Both the position numbers and the translations under genes were made by a program. Positions 14,201 through 27,000 of a stretch of 64,000 nt of DNA are shown piece by piece. The first letter of the stretch is position 1, and the number at the start of each line of letters is the position of its first letter. Origin of the DNA: Unio delphinus (Eukaryota; Mollusca; Bivalvia; Unionida; Unionidae); assembly GCA_029339505.1 (NCBI GenBank), contig JAQISU010000164.1:868001-932000 (forward strand), written 5' to 3'. The notes under the pieces are model-generated. The model saw only the letters and a list, made by a program, of their open reading frames with translations. It did not search any database and was not told where the DNA came from.

Positions 14201-17200
14201 GCCAAGTCTCTTGCCAAGTCTGGGGTGATGAAACATGATAAACCATTTAGGGCTACTCCTGCATCATATACATTCTGGCTGCTTAGGTCCTGTGTGAGAG
14301 GGATAAAAACACACAAAATGCAATAATTATCAATGAAAACTTAAGACACACTTTTTATGAAAAATCAATGCTGCTAACATTTCCATTTGAAAAAAATGTC
14401 TTACTGGAATGTACCTTTTTCCTAATTCTACAATAACCTTCATGTGATTCTACTTTAAATTTTAAAAACCAGAAAAATAGCATCCTGAAGAAACAGAGGC
14501 AAGGAATACCACTCTTCAATTATTATATAATGTATGTGTTCATATAGCCCTTGCTATAGGAGGACCTACAACTCTCAACCTTTCTCTATTTTCTGACATG
14601 TGACACATCACTAATTCAAGTTTACTATTAACACAAGGATTAATAAACTTATTAAAACATTAATTTCATATCACAATTCTAACTGTTAGTATCCATAAAT
14701 GTCAAGACAATTTCTGAAATATTATTTCCTTGTTAAAACTTTATTTAATAGACCTTCAAAACCTACAGATAAAGAAGTTGGCTCGACAAAACTAAAAACA
14801 TTACTAAAGTTAAAAACGTACATTTAAAAATCACTATATGAAGAACATCATACACAATAAAGCTGTAGCGATGCCAATTATGTTAAATATGTATATGCTT
14901 CATATATTTAGTACTAAGATGCCCAGACACATACCTTTCTGATCATGTTGGTTGTTAGCATCAGCACATCTGTATTTTCATTAAAGCACTGAGATGCTGC
15001 TAAATAGCCAATCCTCTGAAATGAAGAAAGAATGTTAATAAACTGAGCACATCAGATAATGGTAAACATAATCTGTGTCACCTAAAGCCAATATTACTAA
15101 AGAAAACAACATACATATTTTTAAGATAATAATTAATAGAGTATGTTGCTTTTCTTTTAACCCTTTGAACCCTAATCTCCCCCATATTTCGGCACCCTAA
15201 CCCGAGCCTCCCCAGCAAATTTTGACAATTCTATAGCGAATCTTAGCAAGCAACATATCACAGGCCGGTATACTGGCCTGTCGGGTTATGACGGTAGATA
15301 GCGAGGCCGGTATACCGGCCTTTCGGGTATATACACCATTACAATAGGCTGGTAAACCGGCCTGTCGGGTTAAAAGGGTTAATATTTATTCTGATGTGAG
15401 AGAAATGTTAATGAAGATGGCACAAAAGGAAAAAAGGTGAGCAGGAAGGAATTTTTCTATAATTGTTCTTACATGCAAAGATTAAGAGCATACAAAAAAG
15501 AACAGCCAGGGTGATTTTAAAATATATTTCTTTTGAACATTCTTTCATGGACGCAAATCAAGGATTACATGAACTTTAGAAAAGCTACTCTAACTTTCAA
15601 GGCACCTTAAGGGCTGTTCCATTTAAATATACATGGTACCCAGGGAAGGCAGTATTTTAAAAAATTATGCCAGGGTACATTGATTTCATAGTATTAATAT
15701 TAAAATATTAAGGAATTCTAAACTGCATCTGTGGGTGAGTACCCTACATTAAAAGTGCCTTTCCTGGGTCCCATATATGTTTTAACCCTTTAGCTACTAC
15801 AGCTGTTGTGCAGCTTCACTACTGCCGAGTTACTGAGACTACTGGGACTGATTGCAAGGTTGAATACTAGAGCATCATCAAGGCTGAATACAGAAACTGC
15901 CAATATAAACATGCTTACATTTATATTCAATATTTTGTTAGTTTTAGCTGGATTTCAATGAGAGAAAAAAACAGCATACCTTGTATAGTGTATGTTATTA
16001 ACATATTTCCACATTATATAATCCTACAACCCATCATACAAGAAATCCAAGTCATGTAAATAAACTGTTTTGAATTCCACAAAATAAATCCAAAACTTAC
16101 ATAGGTACGTATAAAATAGGGTTGTTAAACGAAAATCGGAAATCCGATTATTGGTTTTGAAAACGATTATCGGTTTTTGTTTTTACAAAACGATAATCGA
16201 ATTCAATATTTTTTACCATTTTTAAAAGTGAAAATTTTAAAAAATGCCAGAAAAAAAATTCATTCATGCATTTGTTTAGTGTTTACATTTTAATACAATA
16301 TGGCCAGCAGACAAGGTGTGTTTGTTTAAAATTTGTGAGCGCTCCATGCAGCGTGTTTGTAAATGAATACATTTATTGTTGAAGGATGTAAATAGTTAGT
16401 CGACCGACCGGTCGCTAAGTTCTTTGATGTCCGGAATTGACAACAATAGACTGTTAATAGCTGCAGTCTCTGGAGGACTGGTCTCTGCTGGTTGTGTCTT
16501 TTCAAGTTTAGAAATATGGCTGGTCGTATAAATAAAACTGATGTATGGGAAAACTTTGAAAAAATTTCATCAAGCATGGCTCGCTGTAAACTATGTTCAC
16601 AACAAACAAGTCGGAGCGGTGGTACTACTACTGGATTGCATGCACATTTGTGTAGCAAACATCCTGGAACTGTGGCTCCTTCAAATGTTCAGCCGCGATT
16701 AACAACATTTATTGGAACACAAAGAAACTGTCCTGATAGTCATCAAGAAAAAGTTACTGCTGCTGTAGCTAAGTTCGTCGCTGAAAACATGCTACCAATT
16801 TCGATTGTTGAATCCAATTCCTTCCGTGATTTGATGGCTTTGGTGGAGCCACAATATCGTCCTCCATGCCGTCAGACGATGCGCGTCTATACGTTATGGT
16901 ATGTAATGAATATCTTTTATTCGCAAGAGGCATTCACTAACTTGCATTATAAGAATATATTTCTTGTAATTTTCAGTGTAGGACAAAAACCGAGAATCGG
17001 TTTAAAATCGGATTTCTACAAACGATAATCGGTTTTGGAAAAAAAACGATATTAACATCCCTAGTATAAAAACATGAATCTCCAATTACAAAGTTGAGAG
17101 TGGTACCACTAAGAACAGTCATTATCCACACATAAATTATGATGTATATTCCAAGATATGCCTACATCTCTGATGTGATGCTGATTTCATACCATTTCAG

Positions 17201-17984
17201 GTCTTGCTGTTGGTCCCTTATTTTCTTGGCAAAATCGTTTGTTTCTTTCACAAGCTTTTCCACCATAAATTCAGGGTAAAAATTGAGAAAAAAATCTTTC
17301 TCACTACTTAGTGGTTCAAGCTCAATTGTTGAATCAACATGAGAATCAAAATCATTGATCCTGAACATAGCGAGGTCACCACTCCATTGTGCAGGTGGGA
17401 CTATGTCCGCCTATTCATCCAATTAAAATCCACTTGCATCTGGTGTTGAAATGGAACTAACATCAATATCTGATCCATTTTCCAAGAATGATCCATTAAA
17501 CTCTTCGATATTGCGTGCAATGAACCCTTTAAAGTCGCTCATATCTTAATCGGAGTCCATCTTTGTTTATCTTAACTACACATGTGGCTTATTGAACGGT
17601 AAAGCCTTCACAGTGTGTCTAAATTTAACCTCTTAGCTTTCAAATCTGTAGCAAAAATGTTGAGTAAACAGTCCTCTCATTGGTTATGATATCAAAAATA
17701 TGTAAACTTCTGTACTATCAACCAATCGATGTTTAGTTAACATAGCGGTATTGTATGTATAGATGGAATGCTGGGGTTTCGTGTACAGCTGTACTTCACG
17801 CACATAAGCAACACTGGGGTAGTAAACTAGGCATATCATCACTGCATATATGCGTCCGTGAGGTTCATGAGCTATTTACAGGAGCTGCTTAGATGCTGTA
17901 GTCGTAGCTAAAGGGTTAATGGAACAGCTTTAATATTTCCAAGTTAGAAGAAACATCAGCACAAGGAGAACACAGACGAATTAA

Positions 17985-18037
<53 letters not shown>

Positions 18038-21000
18038 CAAACACACTCAAAATAAAGAAAGTATTTAAGATATCTTTTTGCTTACTTTGGTCGAGTTTTA
18101 TGGATCAGTTTGCATCATAAAATTAACAGACAGTGTTTCAGCTTTTAAGAAATTATACCTCTACAAATTATTCAATGAGTAATAGTGATTTATAACTATA
18201 CAGGATTTGTACATTGTAGCTGTAATATATATATGTTAAACTTGTTTAGATTATATTAACTTCTTTCTGTATTCTTTTATTACGTACATGGTAGCTTTGT
18301 AAATTCTTTGTATGTTTGTCTTAATTATGCTGCCATAACATTAGCTATTGTTTATCTAATTATGTCATCTTGCATAAATATTAGGGCATAACTGATTAGC
18401 ATTTTTCTACTGATTTCCGATTCCGGATTTTGGGCATTACATTTTTCCGATTCCGGATACAATTCAATTAAACGCAAATGCAAAATCTGTATTTTTTTTC
18501 TTCTAAAAAATTTCATCTTTCGTTTCCGGGTTTCTGGTATCTGGTTTTGCAGTGTCTAGCATGTTACTTAGTACTTTACCATATCCAGCTTCATTTCCAG
18601 TTTTTACCCGCCAGTTCAAATAAATTGTCTCACAGCGTGGTTGTGTTGACCATATTGGACTTTTCTAACTTCTAATTTAACTTTATTACCGCACTATTGA
18701 ATGACACGCAGTGTTTGACATGGTGCTACAGAAATTCAACTTTATTATTTTAATTATCCGAATCAGTCGTTCCTGCCTTGTCCGACTCCGATTAATCGGA
18801 AGTTCATACTATCCGGTGGAATCCGATTTCCGGATCAAAAGTCGGTTATGCCCTAATAAATATAAATAAAAAAATTACCAGGGAAGGCACCTTATTAAAA
18901 ATATATGTTAGGGCACTCTATATATTTTATATAATCACCATCATCATCTTCATCTATGTCATCTCACTATTGGAAGTCTTCCCTTTCTAATATAATTATC
19001 TCAATATAACGTATTACCTTAAATGTGAACTTTGTGGAGCTCATCACTTCAATGATATTAAAGGCTGCCCAGCTGATATCATAACCCAGCATTTGAAGCT
19101 GAAAAAGAGAAGTAATTCATTACCTGACATGTAATGTCATGTAATATAATGATGCTTTTCTTCTATTCTATAAATAAACTAGAACTGTAAGTAAGCACAG
19201 AGGTATCACTAGGATTTTTAAACTGAGTTCTGGACTCCCATTATGGTAAAAATAGGAGTCCCACCAGCAAAAGTTGCAGTCCCATCATAAATTTTTTAAA
19301 ACTTTGCAGATTTGAATAACTGTTGGTTGCCATCGAGTTTAATTCCCCTATTCTTTATAACACTGACATGTACAACTGTATCAGCTTATTCTGTGTGTCT
19401 GGTAATTCTGCACAACAATACATCATTTCTGTAATTATTCGATAACTTGCCTTTTGGTAAAAAAAAGTTAAAATTTTTGGGGGCTGAAATGCAGACAGAA
19501 AGATTCCAAAGTAATGTATTTCATTTCCATAGCCTGATGCATAAACATTACATTTTATCAAAGCCATGTGCAGAATAGTATACTATATCAGTTCTAGCAA
19601 CTTAAGCACAGTTCTGAATCTCATTTAAATCTTCATCATTTTTTTGTTTAACCCAAAAATACTTGTCCAAATCTGCAAATGGCATTTTGTCCAAGTCTCA
19701 ATGTGTCTTGGTTTCGAGTTTGCATGCAAAATTTATACAGCTACAATCAAAAATGAAATAAATTACAGGATCACAGGGCTTCAGCAATGTAGCAAATTGC
19801 GATTCTGTTTTCCTTTTTGGTGACAAAATATACAATCTGGCGATATTTGTAGCGACACCAATTTTGGCTGATAAAAACTGTATATACAGTCTTGCTTTTT
19901 GAGTAGAGAAAATCGAAGACACCATGACAGGAAGTGCAAACTTGGATATAACAATACACTGTTATATCATAATCCGCTTATGCTGATATCTGGCCTTATT
20001 ACTGTATGCTGTATTATAATCAAAATAACCATGCAACTGACTATTTAAAATCCAACACCTCTGAAGGCGGAAACATGAAATGAGTGAGTACAGTCAACCA
20101 GATGATGCTAATTTTTAAAAAAAATACCAGATGGAAGAAAAAAATAGTTTTGCTGACACTTCAAAGAAAACTGATTACCTCTGAAGCACTGATATATACT
20201 GATCAAATAAAATAAATCTGTCTCAATGTTCTACAATTAACTGATGTTGCCACAGCAATAACAAACGGGTATTTGTTAGGTGCTTCAACTGGAGCCTTTA
20301 GCGGTGCCTTCAATAACAAATGCACCATCATCAAAGCAAGCCTACAACCTTTGTTCAAAGAAGGTCAGCAACAAACTTAATTAAAAGCATTGCCTCATTT
20401 TTCATAGTGATTAGAACATATTTATTGTGCTGCGAAACTTTCCTCATTGCAAAAGAAAAAAGCATCAAAAAAAAGCTGCCCCCTCCCCAAAAAAAAACTC
20501 CTGCATGGGTGATATTATGCATCCCAGATAAAAAATTTGCATCTAAATACGTGTAATTAAGCGTTTCTGAGATCTCTGAAGCAAATGCTTAAGGAACAAC
20601 TCGGGTTCTAAATGTAATAATATGACAACAGCTTATTCCAGTACTAAAAACAATAATCTGTCAAAAGTCTGTTCGTATTTGACAGAAATTCTTGCTGTGA
20701 AACAAATACATATCAAGTTGCATGACAACATCCAAACAGTTCAGGGAATATTAAGTAAATAAAAGTGTGCTGGGCAGACAGACTGACAAGTGGATTAAAA
20801 AATATGCTGCCATTTCCATTTGTTCCCAATCCCCAGGATGCAATCCAAACTTTGCAAGGTTGTTCTGGAGATTAGCCAGGATATTTTTACAGTGGCAAAA
20901 CTTATCAAAATGTGCACATGGGGTCACAAGGCTCATAAAAAAGTATATTTTAGTTCATGACCCAAAATAGTTGGAAACCACAGTAACTGTAACTCCATTA

Positions 21001-24000
21001 TTAAATCAGTACAATAACCTACTGAGCATGATGAAGATATATTTCAGTATGCAACCAGTATTCCAAAATCAGCTTACTATTACATAAGCAATACATAAGA
21101 TATGACGCAGTTTCTTTAAAAATAACAATTATAATATTTCATTTTCAGTGGAAATTTATCTAAATACTAAATCCATTGAAATTAATGTCATGGTGTGTTG
21201 GCATTAAGTAAATTCCCATAAACAATTATTCATAACATTTAATACAGTTATGACAGCATCATGATCTATCAAATTTTTGCCAAACCTCACTTACATAAGC
21301 GAGCTTGCTGACTGCATTTGCCTTCACTGCAATATTGTCCTGTCTTAGTTCTTGTTTGATCTCATCTATACACTCAGCCACATACTTGGCCTGCAAATAG
21401 GAAAGAGATGCTGTTAGTGAATAAACCATTATATCTATTTAATTAAAATACATCTAATCAAAAATGACCTTCATGAAATTGCCTGAGCACAAAACTGAAC
21501 TTGTGCATGCTCAAACCCAATTTTCTCAGTGGGGCAGAGTGCCTAAGTAGTCTCAGGCACTCAAAAGGTGACTGACATCTCGCCACTGTCTGCATGGGTG
21601 TGAGTTTCTGCTTGACCAATGTGGTTATGTGACAAATGTTGCCAGTAGTTTCCCCATGGATCAGTGGTTTTCATGTATGTCTTCACAGAATATACTGGCT
21701 ACCATCTATGATAAATCATGTGCTGAAAAATGGTGTTAAACCAACAAAACAAATGTAACTTCTTGTGGGTCAGTGGTTCTTACTCCATCAAATATCCTGG
21801 TCACAATGATATAATGTGCTGATAAATGGCATTAAACTCACAACCACCAACCAAAGAACTGTTCTCAATACTGAAAGTGCTGCATATTAGACAAGCTCAT
21901 TCATTTCTTAATCCCACCAAGCTATTATAGTGTTAATCTGCCTCAATTAAACTTGGGAGTAAACCATTCAATTTCATGGATAATGAGTGACCACGAAAAG
22001 ACAGTAAAAAAAATAGCTTATTTGAGGAACTAGAACATTCGACTGAACACGAAACAGCGAAACCATCCATCCCCAAAGCTTAAATGGTTCTGTTCAGTCA
22101 GCATTTAACAACAGTATATATAATAAAGACAATACCATTGGGGTGGGATAACCAATGAATTCAGCAATGAACAAACCTACACCTGAAAATTTGAAGGATA
22201 AACTTGTATCAATAATGACGTTGTTTGGATGATAGGTATGGATCAATGAAAGAATGAGCAGGCATTGGTGGTCTGTTGTTTTCCCTTAAATTAATTCAAT
22301 ATCCACATGCTATGATTTTGCACTCTGAGGATGTAACAAAGTTCTATGATGCTAACATTGTTCTAGACACACCAAAGCAGGTGATATCACATAGAAGGAA
22401 AAATATGTACTTCTATAGTGATACAGTACTGGGTTAGAAACTTAACTTTTATTAACTAGTCAAGCGGACTAACAGGACAAAATCCATACTAGTCTGCAGC
22501 AAAACCCATTAGTACGTAAAGTGGAACATCCAAATAAAATTGAGCTTATTTTTTCATCCTCCGTTTTTGAATGCTCTTTGCAGATGCTGCAAAACATTTT
22601 ATTTACGTTGGGGTTGTTAAAGTTAAGCCACGGCCGACCGCTTTTCCACTTCTCTAGAAAAGTTCGGTTCCTACGTTCTTTATCCTACTGTTTGTCGCGT
22701 TCCCTTTTGTTCTCATTATTGTCAGTCTTCTGTCTTTTGGCTGGATTTCCACACCTTGAACAAATCGCCACAATGTTCTCTCTGCTTTTTTCTGTTTAAT
22801 GATCCTAATCAGTGCGACAATAACGCTTTGCACAGCATTTGTAATGCTTAATATAAAACGTCTAGGTGATCTGGATTTATATACGGGAGTTACAACAAAT
22901 TCAGCAAAAATAGCAAGTTATTTGCCCACATTTCTGTTATGAAATTCATTAAAAAATAACAGGAATGCAAACTTTAAAATAATTACACCCATTCAGTTTT
23001 TATTAGTCAGGCGGACTTGTATTGGAACACATTTATTAGTCTGTGAGGAAAACTATCAGTCGCGGACTAACAGACATACGTTAGTTTCGAACCCTGGTGA
23101 TACCAAATAATGCCTACTATTCAAGTTAAAAAACTAAGCAAGAAAAAAATTTGAGACAAGATTTTTTTAATGATCGAAAATAACAGTTTCAAAACCAGAG
23201 TTAGTGATAAGATTTGTAGAAATTTTGCTTTTGTTATAAATTTTAGTTGTTATAGGCTCAATGCAAAGTAAGCAATAAATGGCAGACAGTATCAACTGGT
23301 GGATGAAGAACCCCTTAAGAACCATCAACCTACAGGAAGCTATTGGCAAGCTTTCTCTCATATCCATATTGATAGAGCACTAGACTCAAACCCATGTTGA
23401 AAGATGAAATGACAGTGATCAATAATGGCGAGTGCTTTAGTCCACTCTGCCACTTGTGATCCTGTTCTATCTTATAAATGGATGAACATTTGCGAAAATC
23501 TAGGTAAGTTGGAGGGGGCAGGAAACAAAGGTCACGAACCTAATAACAAATTTGAAGAATCAAGTCCAATTTTCATCTGCACACAAAAAGACAAAATTTA
23601 AAGTATGTTAACTCAGAAGGAATTCCAAAATTCATTATTTTAAGATACAGTGTATGGTATAAAAAATTTTTTTTAGCCACAGCATGTTTATGGATTTTGC
23701 ATCTCAAAAATTCAAAAGTTGGTTCATTTAATGATTTTAATAAATTGATCTAAATTTGAAATAGCATTAAATGCAAATGTGTAATATAAATGTACATATA
23801 ACTTTTATTTCCGTCATTAAGTCCTACCTGGCAAAGTTTCATGCACAAGTTTTGTTGTTTTCTTTGTACAATTGCTGAAAATTTTTGGTTCTTTATTTGC
23901 ATGTTTCTCATTTGCTTCAATTTTACTTGTCTTTATTAGCAGCTTTTAATTGTTGTTGTTGTAGAGTTTGATCCTATTTTTCAGCACACGATAGGTTATA

Positions 24001-27000
24001 CATGGCATCCAGTAGTGTTGTTCCGATCATCGATTATAATCGATCATCAGTTGGTTGAGCAAATCAATAAGATAATCAATTGTGAAACTCCATAATCGAT
24101 TGTGTGCAAAGGGAGACTACATTTATGTGTATGCAAAACACAAAGGTTAGTAAAATTCCCAGCCACTAAAGTTGACCTGAAATTTATTATTCCCTTCACA
24201 ACTACAAATAAAAAAACTTATAATTCATAATTAGGAATATATAGTTATTATTACATGGTCAAGTTGTTAAATTGTTGAGTTAATAAATTTAAACACATTT
24301 TGTTGATTTGTTTCAGTTAAATTGCAATATCTTTTGTAGTATTTATAAACAATGACAAACAAGAAAATCATGTCCTTCTATACTTTAAATTATAAACACA
24401 TCACAAATGAATGAAAGAATTTCGGGGGATTATAGCAGTATTTCAGTTACATATGACTGATCATATAAAAAGTTGCATTCATTTAACAAAGTTATAGAAC
24501 AAAAGTAACACACAATGTAATATTATTGTCAAGTTAAAGAATACATGTCATTAAAAGAGATTACTCCTGTACATTTATAAACATATTGAACTCTTGATCA
24601 AAGATATAACTAAAAAAAAATTTAATTTGCTCTTAGTAACCGATTATAATCGATGATCAGTTGGTTAAGGGGAACCGATTATCGATTATGAATTTATGAC
24701 AGATTCCCATCACTAGCATCCAGTATTATTGGTGAAGAACCCAGAAAAACCACCGGAAAGAACCACCAACTTACAAGAAGCTACTGGCAAGCTTTCTCAC
24801 ATAAGTACATTAGCCGAATCTTAGACTTGAACCCACACAGACAGACGTGAGATGGCAGTGATCCGTAATGGAAACCACTTTAGACCACTTGGGGCCCCAG
24901 TAGCTTTTAATTCTTTACAAGTAATATTCAAATTCCATACATACACACACACACACACACACACACTGGGTAAAATTATGTAAAGCTATGTGAGGATAAT
25001 ATATATTTTGTGGTATTTTTTTAATCTGTAATGTATGTACTCTTTTCAGCTTGACTGCATAGCAAAGAATAGATTTTCTAGTGTATGTATGTATGTATGT
25101 ATGTATGTATGTATGTATGTATGTATGTATGTATGTATGTATACATGTATGCATGTATGTATGCATGCATGTATGTATATAGACCAGTATGTTAGATGCA
25201 TGCTTCAATATCCACCACCACCACCCAAATAAACAAGTAGTCTTAAAAATTATTTATTAATGTAGGTACTACTTTACTAACAGAATGTATTTATGCAACA
25301 TGTTGATGTATGTTTTGCTAAGTCGCATACAATTATGTGTCAATATGTTTACTGCAGTATTTTCCCTAGGGGTAGAAGATTGAGCCAAAATTATGCATGC
25401 TGTCCAAAGTAGGGAGTCAAACATAATGAGCGTGTGTTTGTGTGTGTGTGTGTAATTCGTATTTTTAATGAAGCTTTAACAATTTGTCAGTCATTACACT
25501 ACGATGTCTGCAATGTGGTAGTTTATAGTCAAGTCCAGCACTGGGGCACCATGCCGCAGATATGTAGTATGATGTCCCACCAAGTCACATTATCCTGGCA
25601 TCAGACCGACCAGTCCTAATGCTAACCTCTTAAAACTGAGTGCCTAGCGAGGCACCTGTTGGTACCACTTTTTTAAGCCTCTGGTATGACTCAGCCAGGG
25701 TTCAAACCCATGACCTGCTTCCAAAGCAAATGTTCTAATCACTGGGCCACCTGAGCGGTCCAAACTGAGCAAAATATAAACCCTGGTGTCAGAACATATG
25801 GTGACAGGAAACACTAATACTGCAGTACTGGTTCAATATAATTATTTTGATTATTTGTATTAGTCCCAAGTAATAAACAAAAAGAAAAGAGAATAAAAAC
25901 TGCTCAACAGCTTGTAGGTTTTGTTATATTTTAAGCATGCGCACAGACTTAAAGATTACTTGACCTGACAATGTGAAACCTTTTTTTAAACCTTTTTTTA
26001 TATTTTGACTGCAGTTGTAAAATATTCATACCCTAGTTGGAATAACACTATAACATGTTTTACAGGTAAATGATTGTGATATACATGTGTACCAATATGA
26101 TAAATGCTTGGACATATTTATCTGTTGTACTGGAAATAAACTAAGGTTATCACAGATATGTTATGATCTGATACTGAATGTATATTACGTACATGCATCT
26201 CCTACCTCGAGTAAACAGTAGTGCTTATTCCAAGCATACTTTCCTTACATTCAGCAAATAAATTCAAGGCAAACTAATAAATTTACTTGTGGATCATAAT
26301 TATTTGTGGATTCTGAGCATAGTAAAGAATAAAAACAAAGCAAGTATGGCCTGATTTTTCGAAAAGTACAAGGGACATAAATCTGTCATGTCAAACTTTA
26401 ACAAGATGAAGGGACAACAAAAATTACAGTTGGTGTATCCCTTTAATACACAGTTATAACACTAATAAAAAGTTGGCCCAAGCCATCATGTCAAGTCATG
26501 ATCCAAAATATGAAGATGGAATAAAATGGTACTGCAAATGAGTATATAAAAGCTTTTTTAACACTGAGTTTAATCTAGTGTGTGGACAAAATATGTGTAC
26601 AGTATACAATGGGTTTTAATCATACACAAGGGCAATCCTAGCTATATAATGCTGGCAAAAAGTTCTAATCATACACAAGGACAACCCTAGCGATTTAACC
26701 CTGACTAAAAGTTCCCAAATTATAAAGCTAAAACCTGCACACACACAAAAAAAGCCTTAAAAAATATAAGATAAAAGGCAAAACTTATAATTCTAAACAA
26801 GGGATATAAAATGAAAGATAAAGATAAAAATTACAAAATCCCATCAAATATAGGATCAAACTTATTTATATAATCCACATTCTTTTAAAATGTAAATAAT
26901 TTTCTGAGGGCAGCATGAGGGCATTTTTGATGGCCCATGGGCCAAATCACCTTTGTTACCTCTCATAACACCTTGTGACTCCAATCAATTTGCAGGCCAC

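Larger units (their letters stand above)
15786..17915. mobile_element. piggyBac element, degenerate, carrying a hAT insertion
   Basis: Flanked by TTAA (15782-15785 and 17916-17919). The termini are CCCTTTAGCTACTACAGC on the left and inverted CCCTTTAGCTACGACTACAG on the right. It includes a broken piggyBac transposase start on the minus strand and the hAT copy at 16117-17063. Without the hAT it is about 1.2 kb, so it was internally deleted. Confidence 0.85.
15611..17929. mobile_element. MITE with TTAA target site, split by a piggyBac insertion
   Basis: The left end reads GGGCTGTTCCATTTAAATAT then ACATGG and CCAGGGAAGGCA. The right half begins TGCCTTTCCTGGG at about 15760 and finishes as TGGAACAGC at 17920-17928, after a 2.1-kb insertion at a TTAA inside this right repeat. 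The outer flanks are TTAA (15607-15610) and TTAA (17930-17933). The native MITE is only about 190 bp. This is the oldest layer of the nest. Confidence 0.75.

Noticed and set aside
16326..16658. 110-codon minus-strand frame
   Set aside because: Shadow of the hAT BED-finger frame on the plus strand.
22521..22799. 92-codon plus-strand frame
   Set aside because: Antisense of the TTF-type zinc-finger pseudogene, which carries the recognisable motifs.
25082..25180. CRISPR-like regular repeats
   Set aside because: Simple tetranucleotide repeat without spacers, in a spliced animal genome.
24915..25232. Long His/Tyr/Thr or Met/Cys/Val repeat peptides on both strands
   Set aside because: They are translations of the (TATG)n and (AC)n microsatellites, open in several frames at once.
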